From: Leclercia adecarboxylata
GTDB lineage: Bacteria > Pseudomonadota > Gammaproteobacteria > Enterobacterales > Enterobacteriaceae
Length of the DNA: 27,330 bases
Direction of reading: 5' to 3'
NCBI GenBank assembly: GCA_002360945.1
Contig: DERO01000036.1
Location: forward strand, 1-27,330
The position numbers and the translations under genes are program-made. Below the pieces are notes generated by a model that was not told the origin of the DNA, ran no database searches, and saw only the letters and a list, made by a program, of their open reading frames with translations. The stretch's first letter is position 1. Every line of letters starts with the position of its first letter. Shown here piece by piece: positions 1 through 11,040 of this stretch.

Positions 1-141
1 GTTGCGAGGTCCCGAATAATACGGTTGCCTCTTTCAGAGTCAAGCGCTAATTTCACGCTGTGCCCGGCGGACCGGGCGGCTTGCTGGCCGTTGTTCCGTG
101 GCAGTGGAGGCGCATTATAGGGAGTTCTCCCGGGGCCGCAA
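1..141 (-). promoter_or_regulatory. rRNA operon promoters P1 and P2 (reading left, out of the window)
   Basis: Read on the minus strand, P1 has a -35 TTGCGG (136-141), a 16-base spacer and a perfect -10 TATAAT (114-119), followed by the GC-rich discriminator GCGCC typical of stringently controlled rRNA promoters. P2 follows with TTGACT (38-43), a 16-base spacer and TATTAT (16-21). The stretch just upstream of P1 (about 142-180) is AT-rich, as expected for an UP element. The pair closely resembles E. coli rrn P1/P2, and in E. coli the rrnE operon is divergent from purH exactly here. The 16S gene itself lies outside the window, so assignment to an rrnE counterpart rests on synteny. Confidence 0.87.
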
Positions 142-217
142 CCCTTAAATGACAGAAAAATGACTGACTGCTGCATTCCCCAGCAAAACCCCGCTTTATA
201 CCTGATTACACACAGAC

Positions 218-226
218 TTATCCACA
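218..226 (+). promoter_or_regulatory. DnaA box (perfect consensus)
   Basis: TTATCCACA matches the strict DnaA box TTATNCACA. It lies about 110 bases upstream of the predicted start of rRNA P1, where Fis sites are found in E. coli rrn promoters, and about 30 bases from the PurR operator of purH. The sequence match is certain; binding and function are inferred, since a 9-mer can occur by chance. Confidence 0.5.
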
Positions 227-258
227 ATGCGACGAAAAAGTGAAAATGTGCGAGCGTT

Positions 259-280
259 GCGCAAACGTTTTCGTTAAAAT
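259..280 (+). promoter_or_regulatory. PurR operator and likely purHD promoter -10
   Basis: GCGCAAACGTTTTCGT (259-274) matches the PurR operator consensus ACGCAAACGTTTNCGT at all but the first base. A plausible -10 element TAAAAT (275-280) directly abuts it, so PurR bound with hypoxanthine or guanine would block polymerase. No good -35 element is visible at normal spacing. The site lies about 110 bases upstream of the purH start codon, as in E. coli. Confidence 0.88.
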
Positions 281-382
281 GCTCGCGCTAAATAAAGCGC
301 CCCCGCCAGGTGTGTTAGTTGAGTTTTTATGTGGAAAATTCACCTAACGCTCTCTGTAATCGTCAAATCCAGGGGATTTACC

Positions 383-1972
383 ATGCAACAACGTCGTCCA
401 GTCCGCCGCGCTCTGCTCAGTGTTTCTGATAAAGCCGGTATCGTCGAATTCGCTCAGGCACTTTCTGCACGTGGTGTGGAGCTGCTGTCCACTGGCGGTA
501 CCGCCCGCCTGTTAGCAGAGAAAGGCCTGCCGGTAACCGAAGTGTCCGATTACACCGGTTTCCCGGAAATGATGGATGGACGCGTCAAAACCCTGCACCC
601 GAAAGTTCACGGCGGCATTCTGGGTCGTCGCGGTCAGGACGACGGCATTATGGATCAGCACGGGATCGCACCGATCGATATGGTTGTCGTTAACCTCTAC
701 CCGTTCGCCCAGACTGTTGCCCGTGAAGGCTGCTCGCTGGAAGATGCAGTAGAGAATATCGACATCGGCGGCCCGACCATGGTGCGCTCCGCTGCCAAGA
801 ACCATAAAGATGTCGCCATTGTGGTGAAGAGCAGCGACTACGACGCCATTATTAAAGAGATGGATGCCAACGAAGGCTCTCTGAATCTCGAGACCCGTTT
901 CGACCTCGCTATTAAAGCGTTCGAACATACCGCCGCCTACGACGGCATGATCGCCAACTACTTCGGTAGCCTGGTGCCTGCCTATCACGGCGAAAGCAAC
1001 GAACCTTCCGGCCGCTTCTCTCGCACCTTAAATCTGAACTTCATTAAGAAGCAGGATATGCGTTACGGCGAGAACAGCCACCAGCAGGCTGCCTTCTATA
1101 TAGAAGAAGAGGTAAAAGAAGCCACCGTTGCCACCGCCCAGCAGGTTCAGGGCAAAGCGCTCTCCTATAACAACATCGCCGACACCGACGCGGCGCTGGA
1201 GTGCGTGAAAGAGTTCAGCGAGCCGGCCTGCGTAATTGTCAAGCACGCCAACCCATGCGGCGTAGCGGTCAGCACCTCGATTCTGGATGCTTACGATCGC
1301 GCGTACAAAACTGACCCGACCTCTGCCTTCGGCGGCATTATCGCCTTCAACCGCGAACTGGATGCTGAAACCGCTCAGGCGATCATCTCCCGTCAGTTTG
1401 TTGAAGTGATCATCGCCCCTTCTGCCACCGAAGAAGCCCTGAAAATCACCGCGGCGAAACAGAACGTTCGCGTGCTGACCTGCGGCCAGTGGGCGGAACG
1501 CGTTCCGGGCCTGGACTTCAAGCGTGTGAACGGCGGTCTGCTGGTTCAGGATCGCGATCTGGGTATGGTGACAGAAGCCGACCTGCGTGTGGTCAGCAAG
1601 CGTCAGCCGACCGAACAGGAACTGCGTGATGCGCTGTTCTGCTGGAAAGTGGCCAAGTTCATAAAATCCAACGCCATCGTCTATGCGAAAGAGAACATGA
1701 CCATCGGGATAGGTGCAGGCCAAATGAGCCGCGTCTACTCCGCGAAAATTGCCGGTATCAAGGCAGGTGACGAAGGTCTGGAAGTGAAAGGTTCCGCCAT
1801 GGCCTCTGATGCCTTCTTCCCGTTCCGTGACGGTATCGATGCGGCAGCTGCTGTAGGCATCACCTGCGTGATCCAGCCTGGCGGCTCAATCCGCGACGAC
1901 GAAGTGATTGCCGCCGCCGACGAACACGGCATTGCGATGATCTTCACCGACATGCGTCATTTCCGCCATTAA
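383..1972 (+). CDS. purH: Bifunctional AICAR transformylase / IMP cyclohydrolase PurH
   Basis: PurH catalyses the last two steps of de novo purine synthesis in the cytoplasm: formylation of AICAR with 10-formyl-tetrahydrofolate, then cyclisation of FAICAR to IMP. The encoded 529 residues equal the E. coli length. The N-terminal cyclohydrolase domain (about 1-200) begins with the family stretch [12 protein letters not shown] and contains [10 protein letters not shown]. The C-terminal transformylase domain carries the catalytic Lys-His pair in KHANPCG at about residues 287-288. An in-frame ATG lies upstream at 329, but the start at 383 has the ribosome site AGGGGA (371-376) and gives the family length. 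The gene is the first of purHD, 15 bases before purD, and is presumably PurR-repressed through the upstream operator. Confidence 0.98.
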   Translation: MQQRRPVRRALLSVSDKAGIVEFAQALSARGVELLSTGGTARLLAEKGLPVTEVSDYTGFPEMMDGRVKTLHPKVHGGILGRRGQDDGIMDQHGIAPIDMVVVNLYPFAQTVAREGCSLEDAVENIDIGGPTMVRSAAKNHKDVAIVVKSSDYDAIIKEMDANEGSLNLETRFDLAIKAFEHTAAYDGMIANYFGSLVPAYHGESNEPSGRFSRTLNLNFIKKQDMRYGENSHQQAAFYIEEEVKEATVATAQQVQGKALSYNNIADTDAALECVKEFSEPACVIVKHANPCGVAVSTSILDAYDRAYKTDPTSAFGGIIAFNRELDAETAQAIISRQFVEVIIAPSATEEALKITAAKQNVRVLTCGQWAERVPGLDFKRVNGGLLVQDRDLGMVTEADLRVVSKRQPTEQELRDALFCWKVAKFIKSNAIVYAKENMTIGIGAGQMSRVYSAKIAGIKAGDEGLEVKGSAMASDAFFPFRDGIDAAAAVGITCVIQPGGSIRDDEVIAAADEHGIAMIFTDMRHFRH

Positions 1973-1987
1973 TTCCCGGAGCAGAGA

Positions 1988-3280
1988 ATGAAAGTATTAG
2001 TGATTGGTAACGGCGGGCGCGAGCACGCCCTGGCGTGGAAAGCGGCGCAGTCTCCGCAGGTGAAAACCGTCTTCGTGGCGCCGGGTAACGCCGGTACGGC
2101 GCTGGAGCCCGCTTTGCAGAACGTCGCCATCGGCGTGACCGATATCCCGGCCCTGCTGAGCTTTGCCCAGAACGAAAAGATCGACCTGACCATCGTGGGC
2201 CCGGAAGCGCCGCTGGTGATTGGCGTGGTGGATGCGTTCCGCGCGGCGGGCCTGACCATCTTCGGCCCGACCGAAGGTGCTGCTCAACTGGAAGGCTCTA
2301 AAGCCTTCACCAAAGATTTCCTCGCGCGTCACAACATCCCGACCGCCGAGTACCAGAACTTCACCGAAGTGGAGCCAGCCCTGGCGTACTTACGTGAAAA
2401 AGGTGCCCCGATTGTGATTAAAGCCGACGGTCTGGCCGCCGGTAAAGGCGTGATCGTGGCGATGACCCTCGAAGAAGCTGAAGCCGCGGTTCAGGATATG
2501 CTGGCAGGTAACGCCTTTGGCGACGCGGGCCACCGCATCGTGATCGAGGAGTTCCTCGACGGAGAAGAAGCGAGCTTTATCGTGATGGTCGACGGCGAGC
2601 ATGTCCTGCCGATGGCCACCAGCCAGGATCACAAGCGCGTTGGCGATGCGGATACCGGCCCGAATACCGGCGGGATGGGTGCCTACTCTCCTGCCCCGGT
2701 GGTGACGGATGAAGTTCACCAGCGCACCATGGACCGCATCATCTGGCCAACCGTGAAAGGCATGGCAGCAGAAGGCAATACTTACACCGGTTTCCTCTAT
2801 GCCGGCCTGATGATCGACAAGCAGGGCAACCCGAAGGTGATCGAGTTCAACTGCCGCTTTGGCGATCCGGAAACTCAGCCGATCATGCTGCGCATGAAGT
2901 CCGATCTGGTGGATCTATGTCTGGCGGCCTGCGAAGGCAAGCTGGACCAGAAAACCTCCGAGTGGGACGAGCGTGCGTCGCTGGGCGTGGTGATTGCAGC
3001 GGGCGGTTATCCTGGCAACTATAGCACTGGGGATGAGATCCACGGTCTGCCGCTGGAGCAGGTGGAAGGCGCGAAGGTGTTCCATGCCGGCACGACGCTG
3101 TCAGATGACGATCGCGTGCTGACCAACGGTGGCCGCGTCCTGTGCGCCACCGCGCTGGGTCATACCGTCGCACAAGCGCAGCAGCGCGCCTATGCCCTGA
3201 TGGCGGATATTCGTTGGAACGGCAGCTTCAGCCGTAACGATATTGGCTATCGTGCCATTGCGCGGGAGCAAGGGGAGTAA
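1988..3280 (+). CDS. purD: Phosphoribosylamine-glycine ligase (GAR synthetase) PurD
   Basis: PurD joins glycine to 5-phosphoribosylamine with ATP, the second step of purine synthesis. The 430 residues compare with 429 in E. coli. The protein opens with the N-domain sequence KVLVIGNGGREHALAWK. The central ATP-grasp domain includes VIKADGLAAGKGV and EEFLDGEEAS, and the family signature RFGDPETQ lies at residues 290-297. It is the second gene of the purHD operon, 15 bases after purH, with a GGAG ribosome site in the gap. No frameshift or missing motif is seen. Only 43 bases separate it from the convergent yjaH; in E. coli K-12 the zraP-zraSR genes lie in that interval. Confidence 0.98.
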   Translation: MKVLVIGNGGREHALAWKAAQSPQVKTVFVAPGNAGTALEPALQNVAIGVTDIPALLSFAQNEKIDLTIVGPEAPLVIGVVDAFRAAGLTIFGPTEGAAQLEGSKAFTKDFLARHNIPTAEYQNFTEVEPALAYLREKGAPIVIKADGLAAGKGVIVAMTLEEAEAAVQDMLAGNAFGDAGHRIVIEEFLDGEEASFIVMVDGEHVLPMATSQDHKRVGDADTGPNTGGMGAYSPAPVVTDEVHQRTMDRIIWPTVKGMAAEGNTYTGFLYAGLMIDKQGNPKVIEFNCRFGDPETQPIMLRMKSDLVDLCLAACEGKLDQKTSEWDERASLGVVIAAGGYPGNYSTGDEIHGLPLEQVEGAKVFHAGTTLSDDDRVLTNGGRVLCATALGHTVAQAQQRAYALMADIRWNGSFSRNDIGYRAIAREQGE

Positions 3281-3298
3281 TTTTTCCCCTCAACCTGA

Positions 3299-3320
3299 CC
3301 CTCTCCCTCAAGGGAGAGGG
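3299..3320. repeat. Short palindromic repeat between convergent purD and yjaH
   Basis: CCCTCTCCCT (3299-3308) and AGGGAGAGGG (3311-3320) are perfect reverse complements with almost no loop. No T-tract follows on either strand, so it is not a classical intrinsic terminator. From memory, similar CCCTCTCCC...GGGAGAGGG palindromes recur between genes in Enterobacter and Klebsiella genomes. It may act as a transcript 3' end for both converging genes; that role is an inference. Confidence 0.6.
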
Positions 3321-3323
3321 GAC

Positions 3324-4016
3324 TTAAAAACTCTTCTCTGTCGGCTGCCAGGTACAGAAGTCTTCGTTAGCCACCAGCAGCAGCTGTGACCCTTCCGGCG
3401 CTTCCAGCCACGCCACGCTCACTTCCATGGATGAATGGCTCTGACGGCGTCCGATATGTTCCGTCGCCCAGCTATCAAGATCCGGTTTCAGAGTCTGCCC
3501 TTCGCAGGTGGTCACGGTGCCATCAGCATGCCAGCGCCCCTGATGCAGTACTACCCGCCCCTGGCGCAGCGCGTCGCTGGTCTGACGAACCTGGTCGGCA
3601 CGATAACGGTAGAGGTCAATTTGATCGGTGGAGAGTTGCTGCTTAAGACCGCCGATTTCGCGCTGCATAAAGCTCAGCTCACCGTGGTCGTCAAAACGCA
3701 CCCGCACATGCTCGGGCACCTTGCTATAGATATTCACGTCGATAAGGGTAAGTGTATCACCCTGCCAGCTGTACTCGCTGGTAGTGGTACTGCCGCTGTG
3801 CCAGGGACTGAAGGCGGAGAGCAGATGGACTTCATCGTCGGTGTCTTTACGCCAGATACGGACCGCGCCCTGATCGTCAGCGTAACCGCTGGCGGTAAAC
3901 GGCGGCAGAGAGGAATCATGGCTGCAGGCAGACAGCACAAGTATGCCTGCCAGCGCCATTGCCTGGCGCCAGACAGACAAAAGGGGCGAAACCGCCCCCT
4001 CGATAAAACTGTTCAC
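3324..4016 (-). CDS. yjaH: Predicted lipoprotein YjaH (DUF1481 family)
   Basis: This 230-residue protein matches the E. coli YjaH family (about 231 residues) in length and position, directly downstream of hupA. The N terminus has a hydrophobic segment (about residues 18-30) ending in the lipobox LSAC with Cys31. It is therefore probably a lipid-anchored envelope protein processed by signal peptidase II. The rest is polar with no recognisable catalytic motif, and its function is unknown. The start codon is GTG, 11 bases after the hupA stop, with a poor ribosome site, which suggests translation coupled to hupA or a low level. Confidence is high for identity and low for role. Confidence 0.9.
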   Translation of the reverse strand: MNSFIEGAVSPLLSVWRQAMALAGILVLSACSHDSSLPPFTASGYADDQGAVRIWRKDTDDEVHLLSAFSPWHSGSTTTSEYSWQGDTLTLIDVNIYSKVPEHVRVRFDDHGELSFMQREIGGLKQQLSTDQIDLYRYRADQVRQTSDALRQGRVVLHQGRWHADGTVTTCEGQTLKPDLDSWATEHIGRRQSHSSMEVSVAWLEAPEGSQLLLVANEDFCTWQPTEKSF

Positions 4017-4027
4017 TGCTACGCGGC

Positions 4028-4300
4028 TTACTTAACTGCGTCTTTCAGTGCTTTACCAGAAACAAATGCTGGCACGTTAGCAGCAGCGATTTTGATTTCT
4101 TTACCGGTCTGCGGGTTGCGGCCAGTACGCTCAGCGCGGTGGTTCACTTTGAAGGTACCGAAACCTACCAGTTGTACAGCATCGCCTTCTTTCAGAGACT
4201 CAGTAATGGCAGCCAGGGTGGATTCCAGAGCAGCTTTAGCCTGTACTTTAGACAGATCAGCCTTGTCCGCAATTACATCAATCAGTTGAGTCTTGTTCAT
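4028..4300 (-). CDS. hupA: DNA-binding protein HU-alpha
   Basis: HU-alpha is a small, abundant nucleoid protein that bends DNA as a homodimer or as a heterodimer with HU-beta. All 90 residues match the E. coli family length. The DNA-contacting arm RNPQTG lies at 61-66, with the intercalating proline at 63, and the dimerisation segment VGFGTFKV at about 45-52. The ribosome site AAGGA lies just ahead of the ATG. The 186-base spacer to yjaG upstream should carry its own promoter; Fis and CRP control known in E. coli was not resolved here. The distant yjaH follows 11 bases later. Confidence 0.99.
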   Translation of the reverse strand: MNKTQLIDVIADKADLSKVQAKAALESTLAAITESLKEGDAVQLVGFGTFKVNHRAERTGRNPQTGKEIKIAAANVPAFVSGKALKDAVK

Positions 4301-4403
4301 AAGTTATCCTTTCAATGTGTTTATCGCTTGCTAAGCATCGAGTGCGACGAAAATGCCAAAAAAGCACTCTCCTGCATACACGCACCGATAGCCACTTTTT
4401 TTC

Positions 4404-4432
4404 GCCCCCCAAATGTAGACCAGACGGGGGGC
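4404..4432. repeat. C-tract/G-tract inverted repeat upstream of hupA
   Basis: GCCCCCC (4404-4410) and GGGGGGC (4426-4432) are perfect reverse complements around a 15-base loop, in the spacer between yjaG and hupA. A run of seven T lies just left of it on the plus strand (about 4396-4402). The run is on the wrong side for a terminator of yjaG, so the stem is not a standard intrinsic terminator. Its role is unknown. Confidence 0.6.
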
Positions 4433-4486
4433 AGAAGGGAAGAGTACAGGCATGACAAAACAGGCGTAAAATCACGTTTTATTGTT

Positions 4487-5077
4487 TCACTGGTGAAGAT
4501 TTATACCAATGTTACTCTCGCCTGCCTCACGCAAGTCTGCACGCAGACCTTTAATCAGCTCGATATCGCGTTCTTCACACTCTGCCAGCAAACGGAATAT
4601 TTCCCATTGGATGTCCCATTCCTGCTCAACCGCCGGGTTTAAACGGAGCTCTTCATCGGTCATTTCACGACCAGCCTGGGTCATTTCCAGCATCGCCACG
4701 GAAGTGATTGAGGCCTTACTGACTTCGATGGCATGTTCCAGAGTTTCGCCACTCAGCAGTGAGTGAATCAGTTCACTTAATGCCACGCAGGCATCAATCG
4801 CCGGATAGACACCGTAGACATCATAGTCATCTGCTGCGGGGATCGCCTCTTCCAGCTTCTCTAGCTGAGAATCGAAGTTCACCTTCGCATCTTTGACCGT
4901 CAGCGTCTCCCACACCAGATCGAGAATACGGCGATACAGCTGGCCGTCACCAAATTCGGTCTGCTTGCAGAACATGGCGTAGTTCGGGTACATGCGTTCG
5001 CACAGGCAGGCCATAAAGGTGACATGCTGCCAGCTTTCCAGCTTCTCGAGGCGCAGGTGAATCGGGTTTTGTAACAT
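4487..5077 (-). CDS. yjaG: Conserved protein YjaG (DUF416 family)
   Basis: The 196 residues equal the E. coli YjaG length, and the gene lies in the conserved place between nfi and hupA. The protein is soluble and acidic with no signal peptide or membrane segment. It looks mostly helical, with an N-terminal part rich in aromatics and cysteines (CLCERMYPNY at about residues 25-34). No catalytic motif is recognised and the function is unknown. The ribosome site is weak. It lies 41 bases after nfi, so co-transcription from nudC-hemE-nfi is likely. Confidence 0.93.
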   Translation of the reverse strand: MLQNPIHLRLEKLESWQHVTFMACLCERMYPNYAMFCKQTEFGDGQLYRRILDLVWETLTVKDAKVNFDSQLEKLEEAIPAADDYDVYGVYPAIDACVALSELIHSLLSGETLEHAIEVSKASITSVAMLEMTQAGREMTDEELRLNPAVEQEWDIQWEIFRLLAECEERDIELIKGLRADLREAGESNIGINLHQ

Positions 5078-5118
5078 GATGAAGTCTCGAATCGAAAATT
5101 AGCCGCAGTTTACCTGAA

Positions 5119-5790
5119 TCAGCGCTGAATTTCCTGCCAACGAACAAAAGCCGGACGCCCGGAAGCCACCGCATCGGCCCAGCGGGTCGGCTCCGGTAAT
5201 CGATACCCCTTCATGCAGCGCTGGACCCACGCCAGCGCGGTGTCGGTACTGACGCGATGGCCGGTGGCGATGAACAGCGGATTGCAGCGCGCCTTGCTGC
5301 GCCAGACCCACGCCAGCTGTTCCCCTTTGTCCATCAAGGGTGCCAGCGCGCCGGGTTCGGCCGACAGGGGTTCAAACTTACCGCAGAGGCGCTTTTTCGC
5401 CACCCCGATGGTCGGAACATCCACCAGCATACCAAAATGGCTGGCGACGCCGAGACGGCGCGGATGGGAGATCCCATGGCCATCTACGAACATCAGGTCG
5501 GGTCTTCGCGAAAGCTGATCCCACGCGGCCAGCAGCGCGGGATATTCGCGGAAAGAGAGGAAGCCGGGGATGTAAGGCATGGTGGTGGCGATGCGCGCCA
5601 CCTGGTACTCGACCAGCTCCAGTTCGGGCCAGGTCAGCAGTACTATCGCCGCCCGTGTCACCTCTCCGCCCTGCTCAAACCCGACATCTGCCCCGGCAAT
5701 CAGCGCGGGTGGGTCTTTATCCAGCCGGTCTTCACGGCATACCGACGCAGCGAGTTTAAGTTGTTGAGCGCGAAGTGACGCAAGATCCAT
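5119..5790 (-). CDS. nfi: Endonuclease V (deoxyinosine 3' endonuclease)
   Basis: Endonuclease V nicks DNA one base 3' of deoxyinosine and so starts repair of deaminated adenine. The 223 residues equal E. coli Nfi. Visible motifs are the metal-binding Asp35 in IAGADVGF, the damage-wedge segment [11 protein letters not shown] (about residues 79-89), which includes the catalytic Glu, and [19 protein letters not shown], whose first Asp is a further metal ligand. The start lies 9 bases after the hemE stop, so the two are almost certainly co-transcribed. Nothing unusual is seen. Confidence 0.98.
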   Translation of the reverse strand: MDLASLRAQQLKLAASVCREDRLDKDPPALIAGADVGFEQGGEVTRAAIVLLTWPELELVEYQVARIATTMPYIPGFLSFREYPALLAAWDQLSRRPDLMFVDGHGISHPRRLGVASHFGMLVDVPTIGVAKKRLCGKFEPLSAEPGALAPLMDKGEQLAWVWRSKARCNPLFIATGHRVSTDTALAWVQRCMKGYRLPEPTRWADAVASGRPAFVRWQEIQR

Positions 5791-5799
5791 AACGACTCC

Positions 5800-6864
5800 T
5801 TACTGGTGATACTGGGCAGAAAGTCGGTGCACCGCCTCCACAAACACGCCTGCATGTTCTGGCGGTACATCCTGATGAATACCGTGCCCCAGGTTAAACA
5901 CATGGCCTTCGCCCTGACCGAAGCCCGCCAGAATGGTCGCGACTTCTTCTTCAATACGGGCGGCCGGAGCATACAGCATAGACGGATCCATGTTGCCCTG
6001 CAGGGCGACTTTGTCCCCTACGCGACGGCGCGCCTCGGCAATATCGGTAGTCCAGTCAAGGCCCAGCGCATCACAGCCGGTCTCTGCCAGAGCTTCCAGC
6101 CACTGCCCACCGCCTTTGGTGAACAGGGTCACCGGCACGCGACGGCCTTCGTTTTCACGCAACAGGCCATCGACGATTTTATGCATGTAGTAGAGCGAGA
6201 ACTGCTGATAATCGCGGCCCGTCAGCACCCCACCCCAGGTATCGAAGATCATCACTGACTGAGCGCCCGCTTTGATCTGCGCGTTCAGGTACAGGGTGAC
6301 GCTTTTCGCCAGCTTATCCAGCAGGGCATGCAGCACCAGCGGATCGGCGTACATCATCTTCTTGATCACAGTAAAGGCTTTGCTGCTGCCGCCTTCGATC
6401 ATGTAGGTCGCCAGCGTCCACGGGCTGCCGGAGAACCCGATCAGCGGCACGTCGCCTTTCAGCTCGCGGCGAATGGTGCGCACCGCGTTCATCACATAAC
6501 CGAGCTCCTGCTCCGGGTCCGGGATTGGCAGGTTGTCGATGTCCGCTTTACTCTTAATCGGCGAGCTAAAGCGCGGGCCTTCGCCAGTTTCAAAGTACAG
6601 GCCAAGCCCCATCGCGTCGGGGATAGTCAGGATATCGGAGAAGAGGATCGCCGCGTCCAGCGGATAGCGGCGCAGCGGCTGAAGGGTCACTTCGCAGGCC
6701 AGCTCCGCGTTTTTGCACAGCGACATAAAATCACCCGCCTGTGCGCGCGTGGCTTTGTATTCCGGCAAATAGCGGCCCGCCTGGCGCATCATCCATACCG
6801 GGGTGACATCAACGGGTTGGCGCAGCAGCGCACGCAGATAACGATCGTTCTTCAGTTCGGTCAT
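5800..6864 (-). CDS. hemE: Uroporphyrinogen decarboxylase HemE
   Basis: HemE removes four carboxyl groups from uroporphyrinogen III to give coproporphyrinogen III, a cytoplasmic step of haem synthesis. The 354 residues equal the E. coli length. The family signature [15 protein letters not shown] lies near the N terminus (about 22-36), and [16 protein letters not shown] is the second conserved signature region. The ATG is preceded by AAGGAA. The gene follows nudC by 40 bases and precedes nfi by 9, forming a nudC-hemE-nfi-yjaG run as in E. coli. Confidence 0.98.
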   Translation of the reverse strand: MTELKNDRYLRALLRQPVDVTPVWMMRQAGRYLPEYKATRAQAGDFMSLCKNAELACEVTLQPLRRYPLDAAILFSDILTIPDAMGLGLYFETGEGPRFSSPIKSKADIDNLPIPDPEQELGYVMNAVRTIRRELKGDVPLIGFSGSPWTLATYMIEGGSSKAFTVIKKMMYADPLVLHALLDKLAKSVTLYLNAQIKAGAQSVMIFDTWGGVLTGRDYQQFSLYYMHKIVDGLLRENEGRRVPVTLFTKGGGQWLEALAETGCDALGLDWTTDIAEARRRVGDKVALQGNMDPSMLYAPAARIEEEVATILAGFGQGEGHVFNLGHGIHQDVPPEHAGVFVEAVHRLSAQYHQ

Positions 6865-6904
6865 TTTTGCAGTTCCTTAAGCGTCTTATCCCCAGTGTAC
6901 CACG

Positions 6905-7678
6905 TCATTCATAGTCGGCCCGACACATTGCCACCGTATCTTCTATCAGCCGGCGGGCCACGGTGCCCGGCGGTGGTAACAGCGGTAAATCGTCGTAGCG
7001 ATACCAGTCGGCTGACAGCAGTTCTTTCGGGTCGATGACGATCTCACCGCTGTCGTACTCGGCCATAAAGGCGGTCATCAGCGACTGTGGGAATGGCCAC
7101 GGCTGGGAGGTGACATAGCGCAGGTTCTTCACCTTGATACCGCTCTCCTCCATCACTTCCCGTGCGACCGCCTGCTCCAGGGTTTCGCCCACTTCGACAA
7201 ACCCGGCCAGCACGGTATGCACGCCGTTGCGATGACGGGTGTGCTGCGCCAGCAAAATGGAATCATCCCGGCGGATGGCGACGATGATGCACGGCGCGAT
7301 TTGCGGGTAATAGCGTTCCCGGCAGTGGCTGCAGAGCATCGCCCACTCGGTTTTGCTGGGGTGCATAGTGTGGCCACAGTAGCCGCAGAACTTATGCGAG
7401 CGATAAAACTCGGCCAACTGCACAGCACGACCTGCCAGCTGAAACAAGCCGACATCGAGATCGAGCACCTGACGCACCGATCCCATATCGTGACGGCGAT
7501 TTTGTTGGATCAACCACACAGAATCGCCCTTCCACTCGCCAATATTTAGTGCGGGCTGTCCCGCAAGATCGAAATTTCCGGCCTCGCCATATGGTAATTC
7601 ACCACCGGGCAACCATAATTTTTGTTCATGGCTGACTAACCACCAGCCACGATCCGATTTTTCAATTATACGATCCAT
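6905..7678 (-). CDS. nudC: NAD+ diphosphatase / RNA NAD decapping hydrolase NudC
   Basis: NudC is a Nudix hydrolase that cleaves NAD(H) to NMN(H) plus AMP and removes NAD caps from RNA 5' ends. The 257 residues equal E. coli NudC. The zinc site is formed by Cys98, Cys101, Cys116 and Cys119. The Nudix box runs from Gly159 to Ile181, with Glu165, Arg173, Glu174, Glu177 and Glu178 in place. The NADH-specific motif SQPWPFPQS lies at 191-199. All key residues are present. It is divergent from rsd, and the 95 bases between them (7679-7773) must hold both promoters; no clear sigma-70 pair could be assigned there. Confidence 0.98.
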   Translation of the reverse strand: MDRIIEKSDRGWWLVSHEQKLWLPGGELPYGEAGNFDLAGQPALNIGEWKGDSVWLIQQNRRHDMGSVRQVLDLDVGLFQLAGRAVQLAEFYRSHKFCGYCGHTMHPSKTEWAMLCSHCRERYYPQIAPCIIVAIRRDDSILLAQHTRHRNGVHTVLAGFVEVGETLEQAVAREVMEESGIKVKNLRYVTSQPWPFPQSLMTAFMAEYDSGEIVIDPKELLSADWYRYDDLPLLPPPGTVARRLIEDTVAMCRADYE

Positions 7679-7773
7679 ATCTATTGCACTACCTTTGCTT
7701 CACAGGCATGTTGGTAACAATACTATTACATTTTGGGTGGGCAGCTTTTAATCTTAACCTTGCGGAGTCAAAC

Positions 7774-8271
7774 ATGCTAAACCAGCTAGAAAACCTGACA
7801 GAGCGCGTTGGCGGAAGTAACAAACTGGTCGATCGCTGGCTGCACGTGCGGAAACATCTGCTTGTTGCCTACTACAATCTCGTTGGCATTAAGCCTGGCA
7901 AAGAGTCCTATATGCGCCTGAACGAAAAAGCGCTGGACGATTTCTGTCAGAGCCTGGTTGATTACCTTTCCAACGGTCATTTCAATATTTATGAACGCTT
8001 TATCCGTGAAATGGAAGGTAAGAGTCCGTATTTAGCGGCAACCAAACTCTATCCCCTGCTGGAAGCCAATACCCAGCAAATCATGGATTACTACGACTCC
8101 ACGCTGGAAAACGCCATCGATCAGGATAACTACCTGGAATTTCAGCAGGCGCTTTCCGATATCGGCGAGGCGCTGGAGCAGCGCTTTACGCTGGAAGACA
8201 ACCTGATCGCCCTTGCGCTGGATCCCCATCTGAAAGCGAGCAACGAAGATAACGTCGCCCGACCGGCTTGA
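7774..8271 (+). CDS. rsd: Anti-sigma 70 factor Rsd
   Basis: Rsd binds RpoD region 4 and holds sigma 70 away from core polymerase as cells enter stationary phase. This copy has 165 residues against 158 in E. coli, with the extra length at the C terminus. The N-terminal MLNQLENLTERVGGSN and the helical body WLHVRKHLLVAYYNLVGIK are characteristic. Reading is open further upstream, but the ATG at 7774 has the ribosome site GCGGAG and fits the family start. It is transcribed in the same direction as the thi operon, but a hairpin and the TPP riboswitch lie between. Confidence 0.96.
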   Translation: MLNQLENLTERVGGSNKLVDRWLHVRKHLLVAYYNLVGIKPGKESYMRLNEKALDDFCQSLVDYLSNGHFNIYERFIREMEGKSPYLAATKLYPLLEANTQQIMDYYDSTLENAIDQDNYLEFQQALSDIGEALEQRFTLEDNLIALALDPHLKASNEDNVARPA

Positions 8272-8293
8272 GTTATTTCTCGTTAACGCGTAG

Positions 8294-10404
<2,111 letters not shown>

Positions 10405-10405
<1 letters not shown>

Positions 10406-11040
10406 TGTATCAACCCAACTTCCCGCCGGTACCCTTTCGTCTGGGGCTCTACCCGGTCGTCGACAGCGTGGCATGGTTCGAACGTCTGCTGGCCGCGGGC
10501 GTGAAAACAATCCAGCTGCGCATCAAAGATAGGCAGGATGACGAGGTCGAGGCCGATATCGTGGCGGCCATTGCCCTGGGGCGTCGCTACGACGCCCGCC
10601 TGTTTATCAATGATTACTGGCGGCTGGCGATTAAACATCAGGCTTATGGCGTGCATCTCGGCCAGGAAGACCTGGAGACCACCGATCTTGCGGCCATTCG
10701 TGCTGCCGGGTTACGCCTCGGCGTCTCAACCCACGACGACATGGAGATCGACGTGGCGCTGGCGGCGCGTCCGTCCTACATCGCCCTCGGGCACGTTTTC
10801 CCGACCCAAACCAAGCAGATGCCTTCCGCCCCTCAGGGGCTGGAGCAGCTGGCCCGCCATATCGAACGGCTTGCGGATTACCCTACCGTCGCCATCGGTG
10901 GTATCAGTCTCGAACGCGCCGCGGCGGTGCTGGCGACCGGCGTGGGCAGCATTGCGGTGGTGAGCGCTATCACTCAGGCCGATGACTGGCAGGCGGCAAC
11001 GGCACAGCTACTGCAACTGGCGGGGGCGGGCGATGAATGA
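10405..11040 (+). CDS. thiE: Thiamine phosphate synthase ThiE
   Basis: ThiE couples hydroxymethylpyrimidine diphosphate to the thiazole phosphate to form thiamine phosphate. The 211 residues equal the E. coli protein. The barrel fold is recognised by GLYPVVDSV (strand 1), [13 protein letters not shown] (phosphate and pyrimidine binding), [21 protein letters not shown] and the C-terminal phosphate loop VAIGGI. The start overlaps the thiC stop by one base and the end overlaps thiF by 8 bases, so translation is likely coupled. Confidence 0.97.

Noticed and set aside
329..382. Upstream in-frame ATG of purH adding 18 residues
   Set aside because: The added residues are not part of the PurH family, and the ATG at 383 has a better ribosome site and gives exactly 529 residues.
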